From Thalassospira sp. (GTDB taxonomy: Bacteria > Pseudomonadota > Alphaproteobacteria > Rhodospirillales > Thalassospiraceae): a stretch of DNA of 42,646 nucleotides. The DNA lies in assembly GCF_002709775.1 (NCBI RefSeq), contig NZ_PAQR01000006.1, positions 3,451-46,096 of the forward strand, in the 5' to 3' direction. The position numbers and the translations under genes were made by a program. The notes under the pieces are model-generated. The model did not search any database and was not told the origin of the DNA. It worked only from the letters and a program-made list of their open reading frames with translations. Below, in pieces: positions 30,756 to 39,823 of this stretch; within the stretch, counting starts at the first letter, position 1; each line of letters begins with the position of its first letter.

Positions 30756-32120
30756 ATGTCCGTCATGCAGCTAGCCCTTTACGAAAAATACGATCTGCGT
30801 CTGCCGCGCTATACCAGCTATCCGACCGCGCCGCATTTCCATGCCGGTGTGAATGGCGAGGTATTTGAAGGCTGGCTTGGCGATCTTGATCCCGCGCAAC
30901 CGCTGTCGCTTTATCTGCACGTCCCCTATTGCGAGGAAATGTGCTGGTTCTGCGGCTGCAACACCAAGATCACCAAAAACTACAAGCCGGTGAATGGCTA
31001 CGTTTCGGCCCTTCTGACCGAGATCGAAGGCACGCTTGGCAAACTGCCCGCAGACGAGACTTTCACGGTTTCGCACATCCACTTTGGTGGCGGCAGCCCG
31101 ACCATCCTCAAGGCCGAAGACCTGCGCGCCATCATGGCGGCAATCCGTGCACGGCTGCAGATTCTTGATGATGCCGAAATCGCTATTGAGATGGACCCGC
31201 GCACCGCAACCGATGACTTCATGGAAGCCATGGTCGAATGCGGTTTTAACCGCGCCAGCATCGGCATTCAGGATTTCAACCAGCAGGTCCAGACAGCCGT
31301 CAACCGCGTTCAAAGCATGCAGCTGGTGCGTGACGTGATTGCCAAGCTGCGCTCGCACGGGATTGCCGGCATCAATGTTGATCTGATGTATGGCCTGCCC
31401 TTCCAGACGGTTGAGTCGCTGCGTGAAACGGTTGACCAGACTGTCGAGCTTTGCCCGGACCGCCTGTCAGTCTTTGGCTATGCCCATGTCCCTTGGATGA
31501 AAAAGCATCAGCAGCTTATCCCGACCGAGGCCCTGCCAAATACCGAGGAACGCTGGGCACAGTATGAAGAAATTCAGAACCGCCTTGCCAAGCATGGCTT
31601 TGTCGCCATCGGGCTTGATCACTTTGCCCATCAGGCCGACAGCATGGCGCGTGCCCTGTCTGACGGTTTACTGCACCGGAACTTCCAAGGTTACACCACC
31701 GACCGCGCCGAAGCCCTGATCGGGTTTGGTCCGTCGGCGATTTCATCCCTGCCGCATGGATATGCCCAGAATGATCCGGCACTGGCGCGCTGGCAGCGCG
31801 CCGTTGAAGACGGAAAATGCGCGATTGAAAAGGGCATTGCCCTGACCGATGAAGATAAATTGCGCCGCGACATCATCAATGAACTGATGTGCAATCTTGC
31901 CGTCGACCTTGATGACGTATGTGCCAGCCACGGCATTTCGGCAGACCGCTTTGCGCCGGAGGTTGAGCGGATCAAGGCAATGACCCAAGACGGCATTGTC
32001 GAAGTTAACGGCGCTCACATCAAACTCAGCGAAATGGGCCGCCCACTGGTTCGTGCGGTTTGTGCCGCGTTTGACACCTACCTTAATCACGCGCATGGGC
32101 GCCACTCACAGGCGGTTTAA
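30756..32120 (+). CDS. hemN: Oxygen-independent coproporphyrinogen III oxidase
   Basis: 454 aa radical SAM enzyme that turns coproporphyrinogen III into protoporphyrinogen IX without oxygen. The [4Fe-4S]/SAM motif is YCEEMCWFCGC with Cys59, Cys63, Cys66 and Cys68. HFGGGSPTIL, the GINVDLMYGLPFQT block and LDHFAH further on are HemN signatures, and the length is that of true HemN rather than HemW. ATG 30756, with ATG 30765 as an alternative; neither has a strong ribosome site. The FNR-like box upstream points to induction under low oxygen. No other haem gene is near. Confidence 0.95.
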   Translation: MSVMQLALYEKYDLRLPRYTSYPTAPHFHAGVNGEVFEGWLGDLDPAQPLSLYLHVPYCEEMCWFCGCNTKITKNYKPVNGYVSALLTEIEGTLGKLPADETFTVSHIHFGGGSPTILKAEDLRAIMAAIRARLQILDDAEIAIEMDPRTATDDFMEAMVECGFNRASIGIQDFNQQVQTAVNRVQSMQLVRDVIAKLRSHGIAGINVDLMYGLPFQTVESLRETVDQTVELCPDRLSVFGYAHVPWMKKHQQLIPTEALPNTEERWAQYEEIQNRLAKHGFVAIGLDHFAHQADSMARALSDGLLHRNFQGYTTDRAEALIGFGPSAISSLPHGYAQNDPALARWQRAVEDGKCAIEKGIALTDEDKLRRDIINELMCNLAVDLDDVCASHGISADRFAPEVERIKAMTQDGIVEVNGAHIKLSEMGRPLVRAVCAAFDTYLNHAHGRHSQAV

Positions 32121-32142
32121 CCAAGCCATCTCGAACGTACCA

Positions 32143-32169
32143 AAAGGGAGCCATCAGGCTCCCTTTTTT
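32143..32169 (+). terminator. Intrinsic terminator of hemN
   Basis: A 10-bp stem (32143-32152 with 32157-32166), ATCA loop and a run of T residues to 32169. It lies between convergent hemN and the EamA gene; the A run on the other side gives it some bidirectional character. Confidence 0.92.
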
Positions 32170-32175
32170 ATTGAA

Positions 32176-33126
32176 TCAGGCGCCTTTGCGCAGGGTCAGG
32201 ATAACAATACCGCTGACCACAACCAACCCGCCCAGCATCTGGATCGGGCTGATCATTTGCCCGAGTACAACCCAGCCAAACAGCAATGTTGCGATCGGCT
32301 CCATATTCATCACCGATGCGTTGCGCGCCATATCAAGGCGCGGGACGGTGATGAACAGCATGGAAAACGCGATCCCATACAGCACCATCAGGGCAGCAAG
32401 GCCCATCCACCCGGAAGGTGCATTGGGCGTCGCCATCCCGCCGGGCAGGACATCGCCAATCCCGGCAATGATCATGGCGATGAAAACCACCACCATCGTG
32501 AACATGGACCGCACCGGTCCATTGATCCCGGCAAGCTTGTGATCGGTGATCCAGAATGCCAATGACAGTGCGGTTGCCGCCATCAAGGCAAAGCCGATCC
32601 CAAGCCACCAGCTTGCGTTGACCTCGGCCTCTCCACCGAGAATGGCCGGCAAATCAAGGGCAAGTACAAGTCCGGACAGGATGAACAACATCAGGCCAGC
32701 CGCGCGCAGTGTCGGGCGCGGCCCGCCAAGCCCCCAGGTCAAAAGCGCCAGAATGATCGGGAATGTATTACCCGTCAGCAAGGCCAATGCCACCGGCATG
32801 CGGGCGACGGCGGAATAAAGACACAGGCTCTGGATCGCAATCAGCAATCCCAGAACCAATTGCCACCGCCCAAGACCACGCGGCAGCCGGATTGAATGAC
32901 GCTTGAAAAAGACGATTGCCATCAGGATCGAAAGCGCAACACCCGAGCGGCACAAAACGGCCAGAAGCAACCCCGTACCATTCTCAAACGCCAGCCGTGC
33001 CGCCACATGGTTGCCCGCAAAGCAGCAGGCAACAACCGCCAAAATCATCACCGCAACATGACGCGGAAACAATTGCGGTGCGTCAGGTGAACGCTGGTTA
33101 GCGGGGCTTGAGACGGGCGAGGACAT
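32176..33126 (-). CDS. EamA/DMT-family small-molecule transporter
   Basis: 316 aa with about ten membrane helices in two EamA repeats (about 25-155 and 175-310), as in drug/metabolite exporters such as RhaT- or YdcZ-like proteins. The substrate is not predictable. ATG 33126 with AAGGAA about 10 nt upstream. It follows the ELM1-like gene by 66 nt on the same strand. Confidence 0.88.
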   Translation of the reverse strand: MSSPVSSPANQRSPDAPQLFPRHVAVMILAVVACCFAGNHVAARLAFENGTGLLLAVLCRSGVALSILMAIVFFKRHSIRLPRGLGRWQLVLGLLIAIQSLCLYSAVARMPVALALLTGNTFPIILALLTWGLGGPRPTLRAAGLMLFILSGLVLALDLPAILGGEAEVNASWWLGIGFALMAATALSLAFWITDHKLAGINGPVRSMFTMVVVFIAMIIAGIGDVLPGGMATPNAPSGWMGLAALMVLYGIAFSMLFITVPRLDMARNASVMNMEPIATLLFGWVVLGQMISPIQMLGGLVVVSGIVILTLRKGA

Positions 33127-33192
33127 CGGGGCGGTTTTCCTTGGTGGTGGCAGCCCACGAATAGACCTTACAGCCCCAAATAAAACAAGGTG

Positions 33193-34200
33193 TTATCGCC
33201 TATCCTGATGGGCAGGCGCACCAAGCAGCTCCAGACAACGCTGCGCAACCATGCGCGCAGGTTGCAAGGACGGATGCTTGAACGGCACCAGCTCGGTATC
33301 GGGCAAGAGCGGGCGGGCATACCCGCCTTCATAAAGACTTTGATGCAGACGTTTGTGCCGTTTGTTGGCCAATCCATCCGGATCAAAGATATAAACCCCG
33401 CCCGGTGCCGCCGCAGCTTCGCAGCACATGGAAACCGAATCACTGGTTACGATCTTCACATCAGCAAGGGCGAGATAGCCGAAATACGGGTTCTCTGCCT
33501 GTGATGTCCAGTCATGCAGATGATAAGGAACGCCTGACGTCGCCAGTCGCTCGGCAATCAGGGCCTCGTTTTCGATACCGGTGCGACGGCTGGTCGTGAC
33601 CAGCAAGGAGCCATCAACGGCCTTTGCCGCCGCGACAGCCTTGTCGATCAGCTGTTCTGCCATATCCTTGGTAAAGGTCGTTCTTTTGGTACTGCCGCCA
33701 ATGATCAGGGCAAATTTTGGTTCCGGAAGACCTTTGAAATGCGGACGCCATTTATCGGCTTCGACCAGAAGACGGCTTTCCGTAACGCGGTGCGGGGCAC
33801 CGGGGATCTCGACGATGTTTTCGCGAATGACAGACCGATCATGGGCCGGCACAGCAATCAGATCAAACGCACTTTCCCCGCCATCCGGGCGCATGATGAT
33901 GCAAATGCGGGTGTGTCCGCGACTTTGTTTTTTGATCCAGCGGGCCACCGGTGCAGAACGACGCCCGCAACAAATGACAAGGTCGGGCCAGGGCGCAACA
34001 AGGCGACGGCGCGATGCCTCATCAATACCGATCAGGCTGGTTCTGCGAATAAAATTGGGAAGACGCACAGATTTCGTGAAACCGATATCAATCCGCTTGA
34101 AGGGCTGTGCCAGTGCTTCGGCAACCCCAAGGCATTGGTTGACATTCCCGGTCCGGTCATCGGCCAAGACCCAGATCAGATGTGTGTCTTCATCGCTCAT
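33193..34200 (-). CDS. ELM1/GtrOC1-family putative nucleoside-diphosphate-sugar glycosyltransferase
   Basis: 335 aa. The sequence follows the DUF1022/ELM1 family, related to plant mitochondrial-fission protein ELM1: WVLADDRTGNVNQCLGVAEALAQ at the start, a PDLVICCGRRSAPVA strand, IIGGSTKRTTF around residue 175 and TSDSVSMCCEAAAAPGGVYIFDP near 250. The fold is GT-B glycosyltransferase-like, and bacterial members often lie among envelope-sugar genes; none is close here. ATG 34200. Divergent from dctB with a 245-nt gap that contains a 12-bp palindrome (34328-34339). Confidence 0.82.
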   Translation of the reverse strand: MSDEDTHLIWVLADDRTGNVNQCLGVAEALAQPFKRIDIGFTKSVRLPNFIRRTSLIGIDEASRRRLVAPWPDLVICCGRRSAPVARWIKKQSRGHTRICIIMRPDGGESAFDLIAVPAHDRSVIRENIVEIPGAPHRVTESRLLVEADKWRPHFKGLPEPKFALIIGGSTKRTTFTKDMAEQLIDKAVAAAKAVDGSLLVTTSRRTGIENEALIAERLATSGVPYHLHDWTSQAENPYFGYLALADVKIVTSDSVSMCCEAAAAPGGVYIFDPDGLANKRHKRLHQSLYEGGYARPLLPDTELVPFKHPSLQPARMVAQRCLELLGAPAHQDRR

Positions 34201-34327
34201 GCAGGGAACTTTCCTGACAGGTTGTTCGGGCTTGATCGGCGGGCCACACAGGTGGCGCGAAAATCCGGTGGTTATGCCTCTGATAGGTACAACCTGATCA
34301 GATGATTATCAAGCGTGAGAACCATCA

Positions 34328-34339
34328 CGTAAATTTACG
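34328..34339. promoter_or_regulatory. 12-bp palindrome between ELM1-like gene and dctB
   Basis: CGTAAATTTACG is a perfect palindrome in the divergent gap, 118 nt before GTG 34446 and 127 nt before the ELM1-like start. A possible operator; its owner is unknown. Confidence 0.25.
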
Positions 34340-34445
34340 CTGGGCTTTGAAATCTTTTTGTAATCTAATCCCGGCGCCCCACCTGTAAGGGGACAAAAAC
34401 CAACCCTAACGAATAGGCCGCCAAAGCCTGTCGCCTAATGCCAAC

Positions 34446-36461
34446 GTGGATAGAATGCTCAGCACCTCGGTCTCAGTCAAAAGAACATCAAGAATAGTCC
34501 TCTGTGCCCTGCTGGTGCTGCTGCCAGTCACGGTGTGGCTGGTGACCACGTTCTGGCAGGAAGCGAAGCTGATCGACATTACCGAGGACGGGCGCAACAA
34601 GCTTGAGCTGTATCGCTCCAACCTTCAGGGCGCGATCAAGGAACATGAATACCTTCCAATCACGCTGGCATCGGACAAGCGCATCATCGACCTTGCCCTG
34701 CATGCCGATCCCGAGAATGCCGGGGCGGTGAATGTCTATCTTGAGAAGCTGGCTGCAGACAGTGGCGCATCAGACATTTACTTCATGGACAGCAATGGCG
34801 AAACGCTGGCGGCGAGTAACTGGAACAGTGATGCATCCTTTATCGGGCGCAACTTTTCCTTCCGCCCCTATTTCCAGCAGGCCAAAAGCGGACTGACCGG
34901 GCATTACTTTGCATTCGGGATCACGTCCAACGTGCCGGGTTATTATATATCCCACCCGGTGCGCCCGGACGGCACGAACTTCGCCGGGGCCATGGTGGTC
35001 AAAACCCATCTTGAAGCCCTTGTGCAGCGCTGGGCACGCGGCAGCGAAAGCGTTCTGGTCACCGATGAGAACGGCATCGTCATCATTTCATCCAATCTGG
35101 ATTGGCGGTTCCGTGATCTTGCGGGGCTCGACAGCAAAGATCGCCCGCGCCTGATTGCGTCGCGTAAATATGGCAACTATCCGCTGGAACCCATGCCGTT
35201 GCTTGATGGCGAATGGCCAGTCGATGACAATCCGGCAACGCTCAGTCTTGGCCCGGTTGCGCAAGATGCCGAGGCAAGCGAAGCTCGCGAACAAGCGACC
35301 GGCACGCTACAGACCCGCCCGGCGACGCCGGACAAGACCACCTATCTGGTGACGGCAAGCACCCTTCCCAAACAGGGCTGGCGGATGTTTCTGCTGACAA
35401 ACAAATCGGTACTCGATCGTTCCGTGATCAGTGCGGGTGCGATGGGTGGGGCCGCGCATATCATTCTGACCGGTCTGATTTTCATTATCCTGCAGCGTCG
35501 TCGTGCGATGCTCGAACAGCTTGAAATTCGCGACTGGTCACAGCGCGAACTGGAACGTCAGGTCCGCCTTCGCACGACCGACCTTATGAACACCAATCAG
35601 CGTCTGGCAGAAGAAATCACCGAACGGTCCCGCACCGAAGATGCGCTGCGCACGGCACAAGCCGAGTTGGTTCAAACCAGCAAGCTTGCCGCCCTTGGTC
35701 AGATGTCAGCCGGCATCGCGCACGAAATCAACCAGCCACTGACCGCCATTCGAAACTATGCGGAAAACGCGTTGAAATTCATTGCGCGTGGTAATGATGA
35801 AACCGCAAACCGCAATCTGCAGCGCATTTCGGAACTGACCGACCGCATGGGCCGGATTACCGGCAATCTCAAAACCTTTTCGCGCCGCCCGGAGCAGGAC
35901 AACCATCCGGTCGATGTCCCGGCCCAGATGCAGATGGCCATCGACCTGGCGCTTGAGACCGGGCGGGCCGGTGTCGAAAACATCACCCTGCAACAGCATG
36001 GCGATATCAAACCTGTCATTGCCGAGGCCAATCAACTGACCCAGGTCTTTACCAATCTGGTCAATAACGCCGCTGATGCCTGCCAAAATGTTGCCGCCCC
36101 CGAAATCGACATCTCGATCACGGGCGGCGACGACCGTGTGATTGTGAAGGTCAATGACAACGGACATGGCATTTTGCCAGACAACCTCCCCAAGCTGTTT
36201 GATCCGTTCTTTACCACCAAGCCGTTTGGCGATGGTTTGGGGCTGGGCTTATCGATTTGCTATGGCATCATCCGAAGCTTTGGCGGCACCATTCGTGCGG
36301 AAAACCGCCCGCAAGGTGGTGCATCCTTTATCATCGAGCTTCGCTATGAAGGCCCCGGTGAAATGGCCGCGGAAAACAGCATCTCGACGCCAGACGTCAC
36401 GGCTGCTAAAACACCGGCAGAAACCCACACACACCTTGCAGATCATCACGATCAGGGCTGA
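34446..36461 (+). CDS. dctB: C4-dicarboxylate sensor histidine kinase DctB
   Basis: 671 aa. A first helix (about 15-38) leads to a periplasmic double PAS-like (dCACHE) sensor of about 290 residues, then a second helix (about 335-355), a coiled-coil linker, the dimerisation domain with phosphorylated His426 in AHEINQPLTAI, and an ATPase domain (NLVNNAADA, DNGHGI, FDPFFTTK, GLGLGLSI). The H-box and length are typical of DctB, which senses succinate, malate or fumarate and works with DctD. GTG 34446 is listed; ATG 34455, three codons on, is equally possible because the ribosome site is weak. dctD starts 47 nt later. Confidence 0.93.
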   Translation: MDRMLSTSVSVKRTSRIVLCALLVLLPVTVWLVTTFWQEAKLIDITEDGRNKLELYRSNLQGAIKEHEYLPITLASDKRIIDLALHADPENAGAVNVYLEKLAADSGASDIYFMDSNGETLAASNWNSDASFIGRNFSFRPYFQQAKSGLTGHYFAFGITSNVPGYYISHPVRPDGTNFAGAMVVKTHLEALVQRWARGSESVLVTDENGIVIISSNLDWRFRDLAGLDSKDRPRLIASRKYGNYPLEPMPLLDGEWPVDDNPATLSLGPVAQDAEASEAREQATGTLQTRPATPDKTTYLVTASTLPKQGWRMFLLTNKSVLDRSVISAGAMGGAAHIILTGLIFIILQRRRAMLEQLEIRDWSQRELERQVRLRTTDLMNTNQRLAEEITERSRTEDALRTAQAELVQTSKLAALGQMSAGIAHEINQPLTAIRNYAENALKFIARGNDETANRNLQRISELTDRMGRITGNLKTFSRRPEQDNHPVDVPAQMQMAIDLALETGRAGVENITLQQHGDIKPVIAEANQLTQVFTNLVNNAADACQNVAAPEIDISITGGDDRVIVKVNDNGHGILPDNLPKLFDPFFTTKPFGDGLGLGLSICYGIIRSFGGTIRAENRPQGGASFIIELRYEGPGEMAAENSISTPDVTAAKTPAETHTHLADHHDQG

Positions 36462-36508
36462 CACGAAATTTGTCCTCTGATTGATCTATCGGGTCAAAGG
36501 ATAAACCA

Positions 36509-37885
36509 GTGTCCACCAGTGCCGAATGCGTTCTGTTTGTTGACGATGACGAAGATGTGCGTGAAGCCGCACAGCAAACCTTCGAGCTTGCCGATATCGC
36601 AGTCGAAGTCTTCGCCGATGCCCCATCCGCGATTGAGCGCCTGAAAAAAGGCTGGCCGGGTGTGGTGATTTCCGACATCCGCATGCCCAGGATGGATGGC
36701 TTGGACCTGCTATCACAGGTCAAAAAGATCGATGCGGAAATGCCGGTTATTCTGGTCACCGGCCATGGCGATGTCGCCACCGCAGTGCAGGCCATGCATA
36801 ACGGCGCGTTTGACTTCATCGAAAAGCCCTATGCCCCGGATCTGTTTATCGACATCACACGGCGCGCGATGAGCCACCGTGCGCTTGTCCTTGAAAACCG
36901 CACGCTCAAGATCGAACTGGCCCGCCATTCGAAAAACGCATCCGACTTCATTGGCCGTAATCCGGCGATGGAAAAGCTCCGCACACTGATTGGCAATGTT
37001 GCCAGCACCAATGCCCATGTCCTGATCAACGGCGAAACCGGATCGGGCAAGGAATTGATTGCACGCAACCTGCTTGAAATGTCGGGCCGTCCGGGGCCGT
37101 TTGTCGCGGTCAATTGCGGCGGTATGCCCGAACATCTGATTGAATCCGAACTGTTCGGCCACGAAGCCGGGGCCTTTACCGGGGCCGATCACAAACGCAT
37201 CGGCAAGTTCGAGTTTGCCGACAAGGGCACGCTGTTCCTGGATGAAATCGAAAGCATGCCGCTTGCCCTGCAGATCAAGCTTTTGCGCGTCTTGCAGGAA
37301 CGTGCGCTTGAACGTCTGGGATCAAACCGGGTTTTGCCAATTGATCTGCGCGTGGTTGCCGCAACCAAGGTCGATCTGCGCGCCGCATCGGCACGCGGTG
37401 AATTTCGTGAAGACCTTTATTACCGTCTCAACGTCGTGCAACTTCACATCCCGCCACTTCGCGATCGCAAGGATGACATTGCACTGTTGTTTGAATATTT
37501 CACCCGCGATGCGGCCAAGCGGTTTGATCGCACCGTTGCGCCGATTACGCCTTCGGAAATGGCGCGCTTTAATGCCTATGACTGGCCGGGCAATGTCCGG
37601 GAATTGCGCAATGCTGCCGAACGCCGTGTTCTCGGGCTTGATCCACTGGCAAGCGGCGAGGACGGCGAAGAAAATTATGGCGTCCCCCTGCCCCAACAGG
37701 TCGAGGCGTTTGAGAAAAGCCTGATCACCGAAGCCCTTCGTGAACATGGCGGCAATGTCACCGCAACCGTCACGGCACTCGGCGTACCGCGCAAGACGTT
37801 CTACGACAAGCTGACCAAATACAACATCATCCCGGCCGAGTTCAGGCGATCCCGCAGCACCAACGACCACGAGCCCGTCAATTAG
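36509..37885 (+). CDS. dctD: Sigma-54-dependent C4-dicarboxylate response regulator DctD
   Basis: 458 aa in three domains. The receiver has Asp12/Asp13 and phosphorylated Asp56 (VISDIRMP). The AAA+ domain has Walker A GETGSGKE (174-181) and the sigma-54 contact motif GAFTGA (220-225), with LFLDEIESM as Walker B. The C-terminal Fis-type helix-turn-helix ends near 450 (ATVTALGVPRKTFYDKLTKY). GTG 36509 has AAGGA 7 nt upstream. It is the partner of DctB and should activate the -24/-12 promoter before dctP. A terminator overlaps the stop codon. Confidence 0.95.
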   Translation: MSTSAECVLFVDDDEDVREAAQQTFELADIAVEVFADAPSAIERLKKGWPGVVISDIRMPRMDGLDLLSQVKKIDAEMPVILVTGHGDVATAVQAMHNGAFDFIEKPYAPDLFIDITRRAMSHRALVLENRTLKIELARHSKNASDFIGRNPAMEKLRTLIGNVASTNAHVLINGETGSGKELIARNLLEMSGRPGPFVAVNCGGMPEHLIESELFGHEAGAFTGADHKRIGKFEFADKGTLFLDEIESMPLALQIKLLRVLQERALERLGSNRVLPIDLRVVAATKVDLRAASARGEFREDLYYRLNVVQLHIPPLRDRKDDIALLFEYFTRDAAKRFDRTVAPITPSEMARFNAYDWPGNVRELRNAAERRVLGLDPLASGEDGEENYGVPLPQQVEAFEKSLITEALREHGGNVTATVTALGVPRKTFYDKLTKYNIIPAEFRRSRSTNDHEPVN

Positions 37886-37897
37886 ACGGGCTTTTTT
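37872..37897 (+). terminator. Intrinsic terminator of dctBD
   Basis: 8-bp stem (37872-37879 with 37885-37892), 5-nt loop, six-T tail. It overlaps the dctD stop codon and insulates the sensor pair from the dctPQM promoter. Confidence 0.9.
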
Positions 37898-37947
37898 GTG
37901 CCCTGCTTTCATCAACGCCCGGTGCCTGTGACCATGCGGGCAAGATC

Positions 37948-37984
37948 ATGTGTGAACTACCGCACATTCACTTCAAAAAAGTGA
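37948..37984. promoter_or_regulatory. Candidate DctD upstream activator sites
   Basis: Two dyads: ATGTG-N10-CACAT (37948-37967) and the perfect TCACTT-N5-AAGTGA (37968-37984). They are about 128-164 nt upstream of the predicted dctP start, the distance at which sigma-54 activators bind. A GTGA-AA-TCAC follows at 37985-37994. These are candidates; I have no consensus to compare with. Confidence 0.45.
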
Positions 37985-38085
37985 GTGAAATCACAAACAT
38001 ACGCGACTGGATTTGCTGCATCGCAACAACGTGAAATTGAACTTATCGCATTGATATAATTACACATTCATCACCTCCCCTGAAC

Positions 38086-38101
38086 TGGCCCGCTGCTTGC
38101 T
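38086..38101 (+). promoter_or_regulatory. Sigma-54 (-24/-12) promoter of dctPQM
   Basis: TGGCCCG-CTGC-TTGCT differs by a single base from the sigma-54 consensus TGGCACG-N4-TTGCW, with GG and GC elements spaced 12 nt. Transcription should start near 38112, about 83 nt before the dctP ATG. DctD, a sigma-54 activator, is encoded just upstream, so the match is supported by context. Confidence 0.85.
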
Positions 38102-38194
38102 GATTACGGCACAGCGCCAAACGGCGTTTTAGAACGACGCCAAAAAGGCGCGCTAACGGGAAAACAGATTAATTCAATCAAGGGAGACGTATTG

Positions 38195-39187
38195 ATGCGT
38201 CCTATCAGCAAAAGCATTCTTGCTGCCGGCGTTGCTGCCGCAGCACTTCTGGGGTCCAACCTTGCCGCTTCCGCACAGGAAGTGATCAAGTTCGCGCATG
38301 TTGTTGCGCCGAACACCCCGAAGGGCCAGGGTGCCGATTACTTCAAGAAACGCGCTGAAGAAATCCTAGGCGACAAGGTCCAGATCGAAATTTATCCGAA
38401 CTCGCAGCTGTTTGATGACGACAAGGTTCTTGCCGCCATCCTGCGTGGTGACGTTCAGTTCGGTGCACCGTCACTTGCGAAATTCGGCAAATGGACCAAA
38501 AAACTTCAGGTCTATGACCTTCCGTTCCTGTTCAAGGACATGGATGCGGTTTCCTGCTTCCAGAACGGCGAAAAAGGTCAGGAACTCCTGAACGCAATGT
38601 CGTCCAAAGGCCTGACCGGTGTCGGTTACTGGCACAATGGCCTGAAACAGCTTTCGGCCAACAAGCCTCTGCGCGCACCGGAAGATGCCGCTGGTCAGAA
38701 ATTCCGTATTCAGTCGTCTGACGTGATCGCAGCCCAGTTCGAAGCTGTTGATGCCGTTCCGCAGAAAATGGCGTTCTCGGAAACCTATTCCGCCCTTCAG
38801 ACCGGCGTTGTCGACGGTCAGGAAAACACCTGGTCGAACATCTATTCCAAGAAGTTCTTCGAAGTTCAGGATTACATCACCGAATCCAACCACGGTCTGC
38901 TTGACTACATGGTCGTGACCTCGGCCAAGTGGTGGGACGGTCTGGATCCGGAAATCCGCGAAGGTCTGGCACAGGCGATGAACGAAGCATCCGAATATGC
39001 CAACAACCTGTCGGCGGATCTGACCGCAGAACAGCGTCAGGCCGTGATCGATTCCGGTGAAACCGAAATCCTGCAGCTTTCCGGTGAAGAATTCGCCAAA
39101 TGGCAGACTGCAATGAAACCGGTTTGGGATGAGTTCTCTGGCGATATCGGCCAGGACATCATCGACGCCGCTGCTGCGTGCAACTAA
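38195..39187 (+). CDS. dctP: TRAP C4-dicarboxylate-binding protein DctP
   Basis: 330 aa periplasmic solute-binding protein. A signal peptide (ILAAGVAAAALLGSNLAASA, cut before Gln-Glu) is followed by the DctP fold, IKFAHVVAPNTPKGQGADYF first and the carboxylate-clamp region with FRIQSSDVIAAQFEAVDAVP (the conserved Arg) and ETYSALQTGVVDGQENTWSN. ATG 38195 has AGGGAG 8 nt upstream, better than the TTG at 38192. Binds succinate, malate or fumarate and delivers them to the DctQM membrane pair. Leader region and sigma-54 promoter are upstream. Confidence 0.94.
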   Translation: MRPISKSILAAGVAAAALLGSNLAASAQEVIKFAHVVAPNTPKGQGADYFKKRAEEILGDKVQIEIYPNSQLFDDDKVLAAILRGDVQFGAPSLAKFGKWTKKLQVYDLPFLFKDMDAVSCFQNGEKGQELLNAMSSKGLTGVGYWHNGLKQLSANKPLRAPEDAAGQKFRIQSSDVIAAQFEAVDAVPQKMAFSETYSALQTGVVDGQENTWSNIYSKKFFEVQDYITESNHGLLDYMVVTSAKWWDGLDPEIREGLAQAMNEASEYANNLSADLTAEQRQAVIDSGETEILQLSGEEFAKWQTAMKPVWDEFSGDIGQDIIDAAAACN

Positions 39188-39230
39188 TCCGTACTTTTTT
39201 CCTAACATCATCGGAAAAGGGCCGTTCAAG

Positions 39231-39800
39231 ATGATCTCAACGGTCGTTAACCGGCTGGAGGAGGGCATTATTGCCCTCCTGCTCGCCGCCATGACGTCGC
39301 TTACCTTTGTAAACGTCGTTATGCGTTACGTGTTCAATTCCGGCCTGACCTGGGCTCTGGAAACCACGGAATTCCTTTTTGCCTGGCTGATCCTGTTTGG
39401 CATGTCCTATGGGGTCAAGGTCGGGTCGCACATCGGGGTGGACGCCCTCGTTCGCCTGTTCCCCAAGAATGCCCAGCGCGTCATTGGTTTGATCGTGGTT
39501 GCTGCGGGCATTCTGTATTCAAGCTGGCTGATTATTGGCGGGTGGGAGCTTGTCAGCTTCAACCACATGCTTGAAATGGAAGCCGAAGACAGCCCGGTCA
39601 TGCTGTGGTTCGTCTATCTCATCATGCCCGTGGGTGCAGCCTTGCTGGCATTTCGCCTGGCGCAAGTCGGCTGGCGCATCATTACCGGCAAACAGGTCGG
39701 CTTTAATCTGGCAGACGAAGCGCGCGAAGCCATCGACCAACTTGGCGCAAGCACCGCGGATGACGACAAGTCCGCCACCGCTTCGACGCCAAAACCATAA
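39231..39800 (+). CDS. dctQ: TRAP transporter small membrane subunit DctQ
   Basis: 189 aa with four membrane helices (about 8-32, 46-64, 81-104 and 121-146); it contains the family's VVMRYVFNSGLTWALETTEF loop. DctQ pairs with DctM in a sodium- or proton-coupled import unit. ATG 39231 with AAAGGG 9 nt upstream; an earlier in-frame start at 39129 would overlap dctP. The C-terminus (KSATASTPKP) is a short polar tail. Cotranscribed with dctP and dctM. Confidence 0.93.
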   Translation: MISTVVNRLEEGIIALLLAAMTSLTFVNVVMRYVFNSGLTWALETTEFLFAWLILFGMSYGVKVGSHIGVDALVRLFPKNAQRVIGLIVVAAGILYSSWLIIGGWELVSFNHMLEMEAEDSPVMLWFVYLIMPVGAALLAFRLAQVGWRIITGKQVGFNLADEAREAIDQLGASTADDDKSATASTPKP

Positions 39801-39823
39801 GCCGGACGGGGGGAGACATTTAA

